DNA of 49,549 nucleotides from Chara braunii. Lineage: Eukaryota > Streptophyta > Charophyceae > Charales > Characeae. How positions within the stretch are numbered: position 1 is the first letter of the stretch; every line of letters begins with the position of its first letter. The stretch covers positions 495,556 to 545,104 of the forward strand of contig BFEA01000161.1 in assembly GCA_003427395.1 (NCBI GenBank), read 5' to 3'. The position numbers were made by a program, and so were the translations under genes. This document shows, piece after piece, positions 30,384-40,561 of this stretch. The notes under the pieces are model-generated. The model did not search any database. It had not been told where the DNA came from and saw only the letters and a list, made by a program, of their open reading frames with translations.

Positions 30384-31246
30384 TTACCCCTCCTTAGCGC
30401 GCGCTTCAGCCAACGCCCGAGCGTCGAAAATAACCCCAAGGCTCGAAATGGGCCATTTGGGTATAGGCACCACATGATGCGCCGTCATCGCAGATATTCA
30501 TGTGGAGTTGCATAGTGAGATGGTATGTGTAGGTCTAGCACCCGCGCGATCTTATATTAAGTCCACGCGCGCAGCACCCGCCGACTCTCGCGCTAAAAAG
30601 TTATGGGTCAGGCGGTGAGACCACGAGCACGACACGGTCCAATGACTCGGGGTTTTGGTATCGCGAAGCGGTACGTGGGCGAAGGACTAGCCCCTGTCGA
30701 CCTATGGGAACCTGTGTACGAACGTCATTTGCTCGGACATCGGGTAGCCTAGGGGTCTGGGTTCGGACCTCCTCCACGCGCGCGTCGTTTGAGTCTGTCT
30801 AACCCTTTCATTTTTTTTGTGAGGCCACCAAACCAATGTAGGAGTAAATTCCTCTTTTGAGTTTTCTTAGTTGGACGTTATAGTACGTGGCAGCCGTCAA
30901 AGTCAAACCCCTTGATGTTCGATCGCCACGACAACTTAAAGCTGTCTACTCAACCCCTCTGCACAGGGTGCAGAAGAGGGTGTAGGCTCCAACCGCACAT
31001 GGCGGTTGTCTGGCGTCGAGAGATTACCCCTCAAAGCGCTTGTCAGTCGACACCTGAGTGTCGAACGCGACCCTCGAGATTAACGAGGGCCACGTGAGTA
31101 TGGGTACTACATAGTACGCCATCATTGCGACCGCTTGCGTACGCTTGCATTGCGAGTCAATATGAGTAGCCCCGCGTCCGCGCGATATTTATACTAAGCC
31201 TCACACGCGACGCCTATCAGATTTCCGCGTCGGGAAGTTATGGGAC
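30384..31246. repeat. Two diverged copies, 640 bp apart, of a TATA-containing segment
   Basis: 30384-30610 and 31024-31246 align along their length: TTACCCCTC, then GGGTATAGGCACCACATGAT versus GAGTATGGGTACTACATAGT, then CGCGCGATCTTATATTAAG versus CGCGCGATATTTATACTAAG, and a shared AAGTTATGGG end. Each copy has a TATA-like core flanked by CGCG-rich arms. They may be duplicated promoter or U3-like segments of the insertion. No coding frame is shared. Confidence 0.7.
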
Positions 31247-31790
31247 GGCCATCAAGGGGCTAGGAGCGTTGTCGCGCGTCTGTGTCGTGTCGTTTCGTGT
31301 GTGTGTGTATGTGTGCGTTCCCTTTTGTGTTCGTAGAGTAATGTATATGTGGTGAGTGGGATGTGTCCTAGCCGACCGACGACGAGCCGCGCTTGGGACT
31401 TCAGCCCCCCAAGATGACGGTTCGCGTGCGGGTCCGATGGGCGTGCTACCGCGCGTACCCCCTATGTTACAGCGAACGAGAAACGCCCTCGGCTGGTCCA
31501 CCTCTGCGATTGCAACCGAGTAGCTTTCGTACTGTGGACTGGTAGCTCGGCGGGAATACGCCCACTGAAGGGAGGTGACAACTCCCGTAAGGTGGAGGTA
31601 AGTTGTGCCTCGCGTAGGCCCTATCCTATCGTAGGGGCTCGCGAGAGGTATGGCTGGCGCACTCGGCCGGAGCGGCCTAAGGAAGCTTCATTTGTGTGTT
31701 CATGACAAGGTTAGTCCAACTCCTGCGTGACGCGGCCGAGAGGTTCCCGTGCAGCCACGAGCGGTGACGGACCGATGCGCTCGACAACGT

Positions 31791-32482
31791 AACCCTTCTC
31801 CACGCATCGATCCGAGCATGCAAGCCGCGACTTACAAAAATTTCAGCAAAAGAAAGAGAGGGAGGGCGGGAGAGACGAAGTGCAAGAAGAAAGATACAGT
31901 TACAATGACGCCCGCCCAAAATTACAGTTACACACACGATTAAGGGCGCCTACTAATCAGAGTACCGTTGCAGCTGCATGAAGAAGCGTGTAGACAAAAG
32001 GCGCCGCGCGGCAGAAAAAATCCTAATTACTGAATTTCTAAATTCCTATCTAATACAGAAAGGCAAAAAGCACAAATTCCAGAAGGAAAGTCCGAAATTC
32101 CGAGAGCCATCCGGGATCGACAAAATTCAAAAAGGATCCAAAAGAAAATTTAAAAAGAACGAAGCAACTTCCCGCGCGATGTCCGCGCCCAAAAGATCGA
32201 AACCGAACCGAAAGAAACAACGTCAACATTTATTAATCACGCGCGCGCGCAGCAATGCGCCAGACATCCATCCAAGCAATCAATCAACCGGCCGTCCCAA
32301 GACACACCCAGCTCCATGCCCAGCCATTCGAAAAAGAAGCGACGAAAAGGATGGAAAAGCGAGGACACTGATGCAATTCCCTACCGATCCCGATCTCCTG
32401 TAATTGGCCCAATCTTCCCAGCTTAGGACCCCTCGTTGCAACCACGCAGAAAATCGCGTGTTACAGAAAGTGGTTCGTCACA
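31791..32482 (-). repeat. 5' LTR, distal part
   Basis: This continues the interrupted LTR, matching 16712-17409. It ends CGTCACA at 32482, followed by the ATAC duplication. Confidence 0.9.
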
Positions 32483-32524
32483 ATACAGCGATATACGTGC
32501 TATACAATTGTTTATGTGCCATAC

Positions 32525-32640
32525 AGAAATGGAAAGAGCTGGTAGGCGCTTGATTGCTCCCCGTCTCTGAGGGGAGTCACATCACAAACAACCCATATTC
32601 TTCTTTGAAAAAAAAACAAACAAAAACAAAAAAAGAAAGG
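32525..32640 (+). mobile_element. SINE-like repeat with CTCCCCGTCTCT hairpin and A-rich tail, copy 1
   Basis: AATGGAAAG, then GCTCCCCGTCTCTGAGGGGAG (a 6-bp stem), ACATCA, TTCTTCTTTG and an AAAC-rich tail. The same order occurs at 46273-46380. The 5' boundary is uncertain. Confidence 0.55.
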
Positions 32641-32879
32641 AAGAAATGCATATCAAGCTATGAAAGAGATTGCCTTCAGATTCATCCATTGTGGCCCATT
32701 AGACGGTCAGATACGTTCTCAAAGTGGGGAGACCAGTTGGAGGCTGGTGGGGGGGCAGCCCCACCAACTCCGTCGTTTCAGGGTGAGATGTAAAACATGA
32801 TGCAGGTCATCTGGGAGTTGGAGAGGGGCCGACTCCTCAATGGGATGCTTTCATAGACTGGCAACAGGTAGAGACCCTG

Positions 32880-33159
32880 ATGCAGTGCTGCTATGGGGAG
32901 GGGCAAGATTTGTATGAAGCGCTGGAGGCGGGGTGGTATCTGCAATCTGGTGTAGGAGGCTCCGCAGCGCCCTGTAATCAGTGGACTGGGGCGGATCTCC
33001 CGATCGATTGCTGGTCATGGACTGACAACAACAACAACAACAACAACAACAACGTCAACAACAACGTCAACAACAACAACAACGTCAACGTCAATAACAA
33101 CAACAACAACAACAACCACGACCACGACCACAACCACAACCACCACCACCACCACCACC

Positions 33160-33196
<37 letters not shown>

Positions 33197-33353
33197 CGTC
33201 AATAACAACAACAACGACACATCGACAGTGGCAACAACAACAACGCCAGTAACAACCACCCCGCCCCCCCTGACCCCTCCCCCTCCACCTCCGCTACCAG
33301 ACACCCCTCGCCCCTTCACCCCGCCACCCCCCTCCCCTGTATCCCATCCTTAG
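32880..33353 (+). CDS. Asn/His-rich ORF of the retroposon, copy 1
   Basis: This frame starts within the region homologous to DWQKADEFVHQCYELYEEGD of copy 2 (here DWQQVETLMQCCYGEGQD). It runs into a long Asn tract coded by AAC repeats, a His stretch and a Pro-rich end. Upstream it is broken by a frameshift near 32855. The first 40 residues may reflect an ancestral protein; the homopolymers come from microsatellite expansion. Function unknown. Confidence 0.3.
33028..33240. repeat. (CAA)n-rich microsatellite with GTC and CAC interruptions
   Basis: CAACAA blocks with CGTCAA and CCACCA interruptions. A second array lies at 33952-34130, with CAGCAA and TCGACAGC units also found in copy 2 (48235-48380). 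Confidence 0.9.
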
Positions 33354-33827
33354 CCCGCGGAAGACTCCACTTTAAGATCCCAGGAAGGCAAAGTATGCTT
33401 CTCAAAACAAAACAAAAAAAGCCTTGGCCAGGTAGAAAAGCAGAACTTACGACCAACAAGAATCACATGTCACTGTACCAAGCTCCAAAGGGTGGGAGGA
33501 GAGGAAAGGCAATTCAGCCCGCCAACGAGAACGGGGGGCCAACTATAAGCGATAGTTTAAGACTTCAATACAGAAACAGGAAGGGTTGCCTGATGAGGTG
33601 ATTGGGGAGAAGCAGTTCACTACTTATCTGCCTCCAACTCCCTCAGCAGCAGACATGTGATATGTGTACACTACCACTCAATTAGGTTAATGTACCCTGT
33701 CAGGTAGGCAAGCAACTCAAGCAATTCGGTAACTCTACTTCCCTATTTCTGTACTTTGTAAGTGAGCCCTGCAGCTGACTGTCATCACAATTATATGTCT
33801 CATCAAACAAACAGCTATAATGTACAG

Positions 33828-33950
33828 GGATACTGGACCCACTTTCCAGCAGGTGCTGCTCCCCACCAATAGATGGAGCCTCCCCGAGGAATGCTAGTGG
33901 TGCCTGCTCTTACCACCACCCCTAGCATCCACTCAGGTTGTTCTTTAAAA
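33828..33950 (+). mobile_element. LINE 3' tail fragment with CAA-repeat tail
   Basis: TACTGGACCCACTTTCCAGC, AGGTGCTGCTCC, ACCAATAGATGGAGCC and CCCTAGCATCCACTC correspond to the last 110 bp of the LINE at 35061-45274, followed here by (CAA)n. 33355-33827 shows no gene. It is probably a 5'-truncated LINE copy or a SINE using the LINE tail. Confidence 0.7.
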
Positions 33951-33991
33951 CAACAACAACAACAACAACAACAAACAACAACAGCAACAGC

Positions 33992-34036
<45 letters not shown>

Positions 34037-35414
34037 CGACAGCAACAACGACAACAGCAACAACGGCTACATCGACGGGTGCACCAACAATAATCACAAC
34101 AAAAAGCGTCGTCAACAACAACAACAACGATGACAATACGACTGCCTTGCACCCTTCATGGAGGTGAGTGGCATCTTGACGTGGGCGCTGTTCTCTCTCC
34201 TGACATATCTCCTTTGTCTTCTCTCCTACCTCTGTTTTCTCCTTTGTCTCTCAGTTTTAATGTGCATCGCAACCCAAGTTCCATCTATGTGGTCGCGGGC
34301 TTATCTTCTCTTTTCTTTGCCCGAGGGGTTGGAATGGGAGAAGGGCAGGAGGAGGGGCCGGCCGGGCAGCCAGGCAATGCCATGAGGAAACGCCGGGTTC
34401 GGTGGATCAAGCATGGGGGATGGAGGCGAGAAGGAGTGGGGTAGAGGTGAGGACTAAGGGAGACCGGATCGCCCCCCTCCATCTGACCACCTTGTTTGTA
34501 TCGCTATCATTGTGGAGGTCGACCTGATTGTTGAGGTTGTGGACCCTGATGTTTCGCAACGAGTTCTCATTTGCCATTCATTGATTCAATATAAGAAACT
34601 AGGGTTTTCCCTTCTTCATCGCTCTTGTGGTAGGTAGACATGTTTGCTGTGACTGCCGATCATAATCACATAGGGCTCCATTGGGACCAAGATCGTATTC
34701 GAGTTTCTTGGCCCTATCATGACACGCGAGTTCCTCTGCTATGACTCCCCCCCTCCCCTTCGGTTTTGAATACTCCAACTTCTGTTGGTGTTCCATAGTA
34801 GGGCAGGGCTCGATTATTACATGCGCGGGGCGGGGTTAATCCTTCCCATCAGAGGAAGCAATCAATGCCCCTTGTGCATTCTGCACTCTTGATGTTTAGG
34901 GAAACTGCTGTCTCTGGGAGCAGTGGCCAAGGCTCTTCCATCCCTGATGGGAAGAGGCATGAGTTTGTGTCCTGTTTCAATCTTATAATCCGAGCCTTGG
35001 GCACTGCGCCCTCTTGAAAAAAAAAAGGCCTTTTTGCCCCTCTTATTCTTATTTGATGCCGCACGCGCGGGAATCAAAGACGCTGGGCCACGCCGCGTCA
35101 CGGGCTGACGTGGACACTGGTCCGACCCCTCGCGACAGCGGGGGTGCCACGCAAGACTCCGGGCACGCCGCGTTTCTGGACACGTGGCAAAGGATTACAG
35201 CCGGCATTGTGGTTGGCGCTGGAGTTGCAGTGGAGTGAGTCCTTGGTGAAACCAAAGTGTGCGTAGGAAGAGGCGGCAGAAACATTAGATCGAGACGAGG
35301 CAACGAACAACAGCAGCTCAAACACAGATGCAGAAATAAGAGGAGTTAGAAGCGGGTGAACAATTGTCAGCGATAGAGCAACCCTGACGGGGACGGCCGA
35401 ACTGGTGGGGACAT

Positions 35415-35760
35415 GTGGAGGAAAGCAACCTGGACGTATGGTGGATGGGGGTGTGCGGCCGTGATGTTACTTGGATGTGCGACACTTGGCAAAGGCAACA
35501 TGCGACAGGCGTGCGACTTCGGCCAGACGGGAGAGTGCCTCGGCGAAAATTGGCAGAGGGTCACGACGCAAAGGAATTACGTGGCATGCGGTTGTGCTGT
35601 TACCTGGGGGTGCGACATACGGCAGGGGCGACACGCGACAGGGATCGGGAACACGGGGCAGGGGCGACACGCGACAGGGTTCGGCAAACCGGGCCAGCGG
35701 CTCGACCAAATCTGGCAACAGGACATGACGCAAGGAAACTGCGAGGAAGAGGGGAGAATG
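35415..35760 (+). promoter_or_regulatory. 5' UTR tandem monomers of the LINE
   Basis: GTGCGGCCGTGATGTTAC (about 35452) and ATGCGGTTGTGCTGTTAC (about 35586) start diverged repeat units. GGCGACACGCGACAGGG recurs twice 31-32 bp apart (about 35627 and 35661), and GACGCAA(A)GGAA recurs at about 35566 and 35728. Tandem 5' monomers act as internal promoters in some L1 families; that role here is inference. Confidence 0.5.
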
Positions 35761-36055
35761 GAATAACAGAGAGGTAGAGGCAGAAAAGTAACCTTGGCAC
35801 GGACATGCGTCAACGTTCAAATCCCTATATAGTTAAGGCAAGCTCCTCTAACGACGACGGGATTGGAGGAGAGAAATAGAACAGGTATTATTTCCTCCCT
35901 CTCGCCCCCTCTCCCCTGGCCCTGCCCATACCTCTGTTTAACCTACTCCCCGTTCAGTATCACCCCCGGAACCCTGTGACGTCAGCTCAGGCAAATTCCT
36001 TCGAACCAGCTCACAAAATAAGTGAAATACGACACCGAGGACACAGAAACACAGA

Positions 36056-37342
36056 ATGGATGGATCACACAAGAGGGTTGGGAAGCCAGGGTCCCTCATA
36101 TATTATCGAGGAGCAATGAGACACAACCCATACAAACACCTGACAATAAACCCGTATACGAGACCAGCTGGCGTGAGGAACAAGAAGTCCATCCCTCAGA
36201 CAAAGGAGCGAGCAAGTGCGCTCCCCACTCAAACAGAGATGTTGTTAGACCCGCAACAATGGCCACCCCTGTCAAATGAATGTAACAATGGAACAATAGC
36301 GGCCCGGTTTAACCAAACATCGGCCTCCTGTAGCGGGACACCCCAAGAAGAAAGACATGTGACGCAGGAAAGTACCTCCCCTGAAAATGACCTCATCATG
36401 GAGACGGAAGAGGAGGCTGTGGAAGGTGGGAGTGCAAACGATGAGGGGGTGTTAACAGAAAAGGAAAAAAACACAGAAGAAAGGAAACAAAAACAGATCC
36501 CAGAGCCTGACCGAACGTCAGATGCAGAAAAGAAAAAAGAATCATGGGCACAAAGAGTCAAGTGCACAATTCAGGAGAAAGCCCTTGTGATAAAACGGGT
36601 TTCTCCTGGAGACCAACAAGAAGGGAACGAAGTGTTGAATGTACCCCTCCGTAACCTCTCTGCTGCCAGAGCATACTTCCTCACGTTGTTTCTCCTCCCC
36701 TCAGAAAATCAGGTGGTCGACCAGGGAGGGAGGAAAACACTGATGAAAACCTACCCTGTGGATAAATTGGAAGCCAGGGACAAAGCATACGTTAAACATG
36801 CAAGCAACTGGTTGTTCCATGGGGAGGCCGCTCAGAAATCGTTCAACGATAAGATACGATGGATATGTAAGCGATTAGAAGAGATGAAGGGCAGTACGGA
36901 GGCGGTGCATGAATTTTTCTTAATCCAGCCCCTCTCCTCAACGGTGTTTACAGTTCTCAGCCTCTTCCCCGAGGACAAACAGAAGATGGACGGATGTAAG
37001 AAGATGAGATGGGAAAAATCAGAGGTGCGCATATACCCATGGCAACCGAAGAAACTGCCCCCGGAAGAGAAACGAGACCAATTGATGAAAGATTTTTACT
37101 GGGTAGAACTGAGACATATACCGGTAGAGGTTCAGGCGGCCTTTGTGTACGACTTCGGTCAACAATACAACATTGTTGATTTCATTGACCCCCTCCCATC
37201 CTATGTGGCAAAGCGTGATGATTACATGATGTTGGCTTTGGACATCCCCAAAGACCAATCTTTTTCAATTGACGACATTATCCCGTTCAGGATGGGAGGG
37301 AAGACTTACCAAATTCACACAGCACACAAGTTCAGGCCCTAG
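36056..37342 (+). pseudogene. LINE ORF1, N-terminal part
   Basis: 428 codons from the ATG at 36056. The first 170 residues are charged and low in complexity. The rest (about residues 180-425) shows the mixed fold expected of the RNA-binding ORF1 region: WLFHGEAAQKSFNDKIRW, then FPEDKQKMDG, IPVEVQAAFVYDFG and MMLALDIPK. It ends KFRP then TAG at 37340-37342. The next in-frame codons give CFKCRAYGH, the start of a zinc knuckle, so the stop lies inside the ancestral ORF1. This arrangement, a conserved domain then a CCHC, is typical of plant L1 ORF1 proteins, which bind the LINE RNA. Confidence 0.75.
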
Positions 37343-39281
37343 TGTTTCAAGTGCAGGGCGTACGGACACCTGTGCACGGAATCAGCCTGCCCCCAACACC
37401 CCAACAAAAGGACACCTGTGCACGGAATCAGCCTGCCCCCAACACCCCAACAAAAGGAACCCGTCAGCAGGACGCCTCCAACGAGACCAACACAGGCCCA
37501 ACAGGTGGCACACGGCGGACCCGGGCCACGAGGGATGGGTCTATCTCGAAGACCTAGACTCCAAGGGCCAAACAAAGGGCTGGGTCTGGGAAGGCCGAGG
37601 AGGCATATGCTGGGCCACTAAGCCCGAAAACGACTGGGTCCCCCCGGCCGGGAAGGAACCCAAGAAGGCTGAAAAACCTCCTGCCTCCGAAAAGGAACCC
37701 GAGCCCAGGCCGCCGGCCCAGGGGCGGCTCCCCCCACCCCAAGGCAAGAACAACCAGCAGAACATACTACCCGAACAATCGACGGACAAGCAGAAAAAAC
37801 CTGATTTGGGACCTGCAGCCACGAAATACTTACCAGTAGGACCACTGGCAGTGCAATCAGGTGCAGAGAGACAGCAGAAAGAATCGAGGCTCAAGGTCAA
37901 AGAGCCAAATAAAACCGTGCCAGAGACCTCAGATGGGGGGCAGAAAGTTCACAGTGCCATCACAAAGGAAACCCGAGAAAAGGAGGACGCCTTTGAAGAG
38001 GCTTTCGGCCCGGTGCCAATGGAAATAGAGATAATTCCAGGGGCACCCACCCCCTCTCCTCCCCCACCCAACCCCCCGGAAGTGGAAATGACGAACGCTC
38101 AACAGGAACAGGACTGCGCAACACCGGGACTGGGCCAACAGGAAATAGCGGATTGGCTGATGAACAGCCTCCATGCAAAATACAACAGGGGCAGTGACGA
38201 TTTCTAGGACGGGGTGTACAGGGCTTTAATTCCCATGCTGGAAAGCAGTGCCAGCCTGCACAAAGCACTATTGCAGGGTCTCCCGGATGGAACAGATTGG
38301 CAAAATACTTGTCAAAAATTGCTCCACATTGTCCTTAACCGCTTCAAACCCCCAACGGCCGATCACGAAACGAGAGCGGAAAAGGACGACTCACCAGTCC
38401 ATCACAGTGCAGCCAACAATGAGGCAAAAAGGCGGAGCACAGAAGGTATCCCGCCGACAGAGGACGGCCAGGCACCAATCGATGGGAAAAGGCCTGGGAC
38501 TAAACAGGTGGGATCGGGCACTACACAGTCAGACAGACAGGAGCGACATAGGAGGGACGGTACAGACGAGGTAGCTAAGACCCCACTGGAAAATGCAAAC
38601 CGGTCCGCAACCGAAACACCAGAGATAAAGGGACATCGAGAGGGATCGGACACAACACAGACAGAGAGCCAGGAAGGACGAGGGGGGTTGGGTGTAACAC
38701 AGACAGAGGGGCAGGAGCGAGACAGGAGGGACTGCACAGGCAAGGAAAGACAGCAGGGCTCACACGAGAAAGAAAATAGCCCTCAAAAGGAACCTGCAGA
38801 AACAAAGAGACAGGATACCCCCCCGCCTGCAGAGGGCCTGACACCAACTGCCGAACAAAGGCCTGGTTCAGAAAAGGTTGGACTGGGGACGCAAGATGAA
38901 GGGGAATGGAGAGGAAGGAGCGAGATCCAAGCGGAGGATGCTGCACAGACAGAAGGTGAACCCCCGCAGGCGCATGACAGGAGTGACCACGCTGAGAACC
39001 TGGGAAAGGGGGAGACGGAACGAACAGGAACATGTTCTTCAGAGAGTCTGTGTCTCGCATTACCTGCCTGGACAGCGGCAGCTCCCAGGGAACACCCGAG
39101 CCAACCAAAAGACCCCCCCCCCCCCCCCCCTCCTACCCCCCCGGGAGACGAGCTCACTAGCAAAAGACAAAAAATATCTCACCTCCTGGGAAAAGCATCC
39201 CCCGATGCACCGTTCTCAAACAAAGGTATGGTCTTCTTACCAGTCAGAAAAAAAAGGGGGTCTGGGAGCTGGGCCTTGTAG
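37343..39281 (+). pseudogene. LINE ORF1, knuckle and Pro/charged C-terminal part
   Basis: After the TAG the frame reads CFKCRAYGHLCTESAC. A 46-bp segment is then duplicated in tandem (37364-37409 and 37410-37455), which shifts the frame. The long downstream frame (to 38207) begins in the second copy. TAG at 38205 interrupts it again, but the same frame continues (DGVYRALIPMLES) to 39281, giving a long Pro/Glu/Thr-rich tail with repeated QTE.QER.RRD motifs. Repairing one duplication and two TAG codons would give a single ORF1 of over 1000 codons, unusually long for a plant L1. The tail might instead be a separate ORF. Confidence 0.6.
37364..37455. repeat. 46-bp frameshifting tandem duplication in ORF1
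   Basis: GGACACCTGTGCACGGAATC and the following 26 bp appear twice head to tail, apparently identical. 46 is not divisible by three, so the duplication moves the reading frame just inside the CCHC knuckle. Confidence 0.95.
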
Positions 39282-39373
39282 TCCCCCCCGGGGGGGAAAC
39301 TCATGGGGACGTCTCTATAACAGGACGATCCTCCTTTTTCCTCTCCCTCACTTCATGGGCAGAATGCCTGTCG

Positions 39374-39682
39374 TTGAGCAAAACAAAAATACTGCAACTA
39401 ATCCACGAACAGCTCCCGGAGGGTGCCACCTCGGCCCTCGTAGTATCATACGGTCGATACCGCCTGGCCATCAAAGACATCTTTTTGCGATACGACCACG
39501 CACCACCAGAAGGCATGCGCTGGTTCGACCGGGACAACCTCACGAACCTGCAGCTGCTAAAAATCAAACCAAGCGACTGTTGGTCGACGACAAATATCAA
39601 CTCCTTTTTGGTAAAGCTGCTTAAGAATTACATTCTCCAAAGTGGCGGCTTGTTGGACTCGGAGAGATGGCTCCCCGTGTAA
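39374..39682 (+). pseudogene. Open segment before the endonuclease, same frame as ORF2
   Basis: About 102 codons in the ORF2 frame end at TAA 39680-39682, 33 bp before the endonuclease ATG. The sequence (ILQLIHEQLPEGATSALVVS, RWFDRDNL) is not low complexity and may be an N-terminal extension of ORF2 or the end of ORF1. I do not recognise it. Confidence 0.4.
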
Positions 39683-39715
39683 AAGCACTAACGAACGGAT
39701 AAACACAGCATCAAC

Positions 39716-40561
39716 ATGAACACAGTGGAAGCAGTCTACGGCAGGGATAAGGCTTGGAAACTCAGCCTGCGACAAGCCGACCTTGACCTGCGCTCATTGA
39801 ATGTCAATGGGTTAGCATCAGCAAAGCAACCCAAACGACAGACAATTATGGATGAATTCAAAGGCGTCGATGGGAGGAAATGGCCAGACATAATATGCCT
39901 ACAAGAAACCCACCTCATGGACAACCTAGACCACAACCACCAACATAAGATGTTGTGGCCCCACCCAGCCTTCAGGGCACACGCCCCCCGGCCAAGGAGC
40001 GGGGGTGTCGCCATATGGCTTCCTCCAGACACACGGGTGGAAATGCTAAACTGGGCAGCTGATCAGGAGGAAGGTCGGTCGGTTTATTTGTTGGCTATGC
40101 TGGAAATAGAAGTAGTCTGTATATTAAACATATACGCCCCGAATGATCCGACTGCGCGTCAGCAATTCTTGGAGTCCCTCAAAGACAAGCTACCTGTGGG
40201 CATCCCAGTGATCATAGTGGGGGATTTCAACGCGGCTCCGGACCGTTGTCAGGACAGGTGGAAAATCCCCACACCATGCCCTATGTATATTCAGAACGAC
40301 GAAAGGATCATTGCAGAACTCAAACAATCTTTGAACCTCTTCGACACTTTCAGAAGACACTTCCCAAATGATCGACGGTACACTTGTTTTCGAAAAAACA
40401 ACACAGAAAAAGCAGCGAGGTCCCGAATTGATCCGATCATAATCTCAGAGGAAATACAAGAAGCCCTACAAATCGCTGAAATCTTGCCGAGGAGCCCATA
40501 CCCTGGCCTCGACCACGCAATGTGTGTAGCCATCCTCTCGTTTCGGAAAAAAACAGACTAG
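39716..40561 (+). pseudogene. LINE ORF2: apurinic-type endonuclease domain
   Basis: 281 codons from the ATG. Endonuclease motifs in order: SLNVNGL (Asn), DIICLQETHL (catalytic Glu), RSGGVAIW, NIYAPND, IIVGDFNAAPD (Asp/Asn), RIDPIIIS and LDHAMCV (the Asp-His pair). All catalytic positions I can identify are present. The enzyme nicks target DNA to prime reverse transcription. The frame closes at TAG 40559-40561, but the same frame resumes with GKGFYKLNTSLL, the conserved linker between endonuclease and RT, so this stop is a lesion within ORF2. Confidence 0.85.

Larger units (their letters stand above)
24353..31786. mobile_element. 7.4-kb non-coding insertion in the 5' LTR, TSD ACGT
   Basis: ACGT flanks the segment (24349-24352, 31787-31790), and the other LTR shows the uninterrupted site. 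The ends are TGTCGGTGCG and GCGCTCGACA, so they begin TG, end CA and have a 5-bp inverted terminus. Together with the 4-bp duplication, the same size as for the host gypsy element, this suggests integrase-type insertion. Yet I find no long terminal direct repeat and no gag, pol or transposase frame. Contents: a perfect palindrome at 24360, a T-rich tract near 25020-25080, a U6-like sequence (25163), an unremarkable GC-rich stretch (25250-27650), a hairpin array (27781-28615), further hairpins to about 29550, and a 640-bp-spaced duplication (30384, 31024). It resembles LARD-type elements in lacking coding capacity. Confidence 0.8.
15043..32482 (-). mobile_element. Ty3/gypsy LTR retrotransposon, TSD ATAC, split by a nested insertion
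   Basis: Two direct repeats of about 2.37 kb bound a minus-strand gag-pol: 15043-17409, and 22678-24352 continued at 31791-32482. The plus-strand termini are TG...CA (TGCGACG...CGTCACA), and ATAC flanks the element at 15039-15042 and 32483-32486. A primer binding site lies at 22663-22676. The two LTRs differ by a few percent on inspection, so the insertion is not recent. The internal region (17410-22677) lacks RNase H and integrase, so the copy is not autonomous. Without the nested 7.4 kb it is about 10 kb. The left flank encodes a short open segment (AFRFIQC) related to 32660-32690 (AFRFIHC). Confidence 0.9.
32657..35027 (+). mobile_element. Poly(A) retroposon family, copy 1
   Basis: The layout parallels 47914-49549: a short coding segment with MMxVxWELExG and DWQ....QC (32797-32940), ACA/CAA-rich sequence (33028-33240, 33952-34130), a GTGAGT-containing segment (34165) and a 3' part of about 240 bp ending GAGCCTTGGGCACTG.GCCCT and an A run (35018-35027). 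In this copy the coding part is frameshifted and has a TAG. A LINE tail fragment lies inside it (33828-33950). The family is neither L1 nor LTR by any motif I can see. The 5' end is not defined. The LINE at 35061 inserted about 30 bp downstream. Confidence 0.6.
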
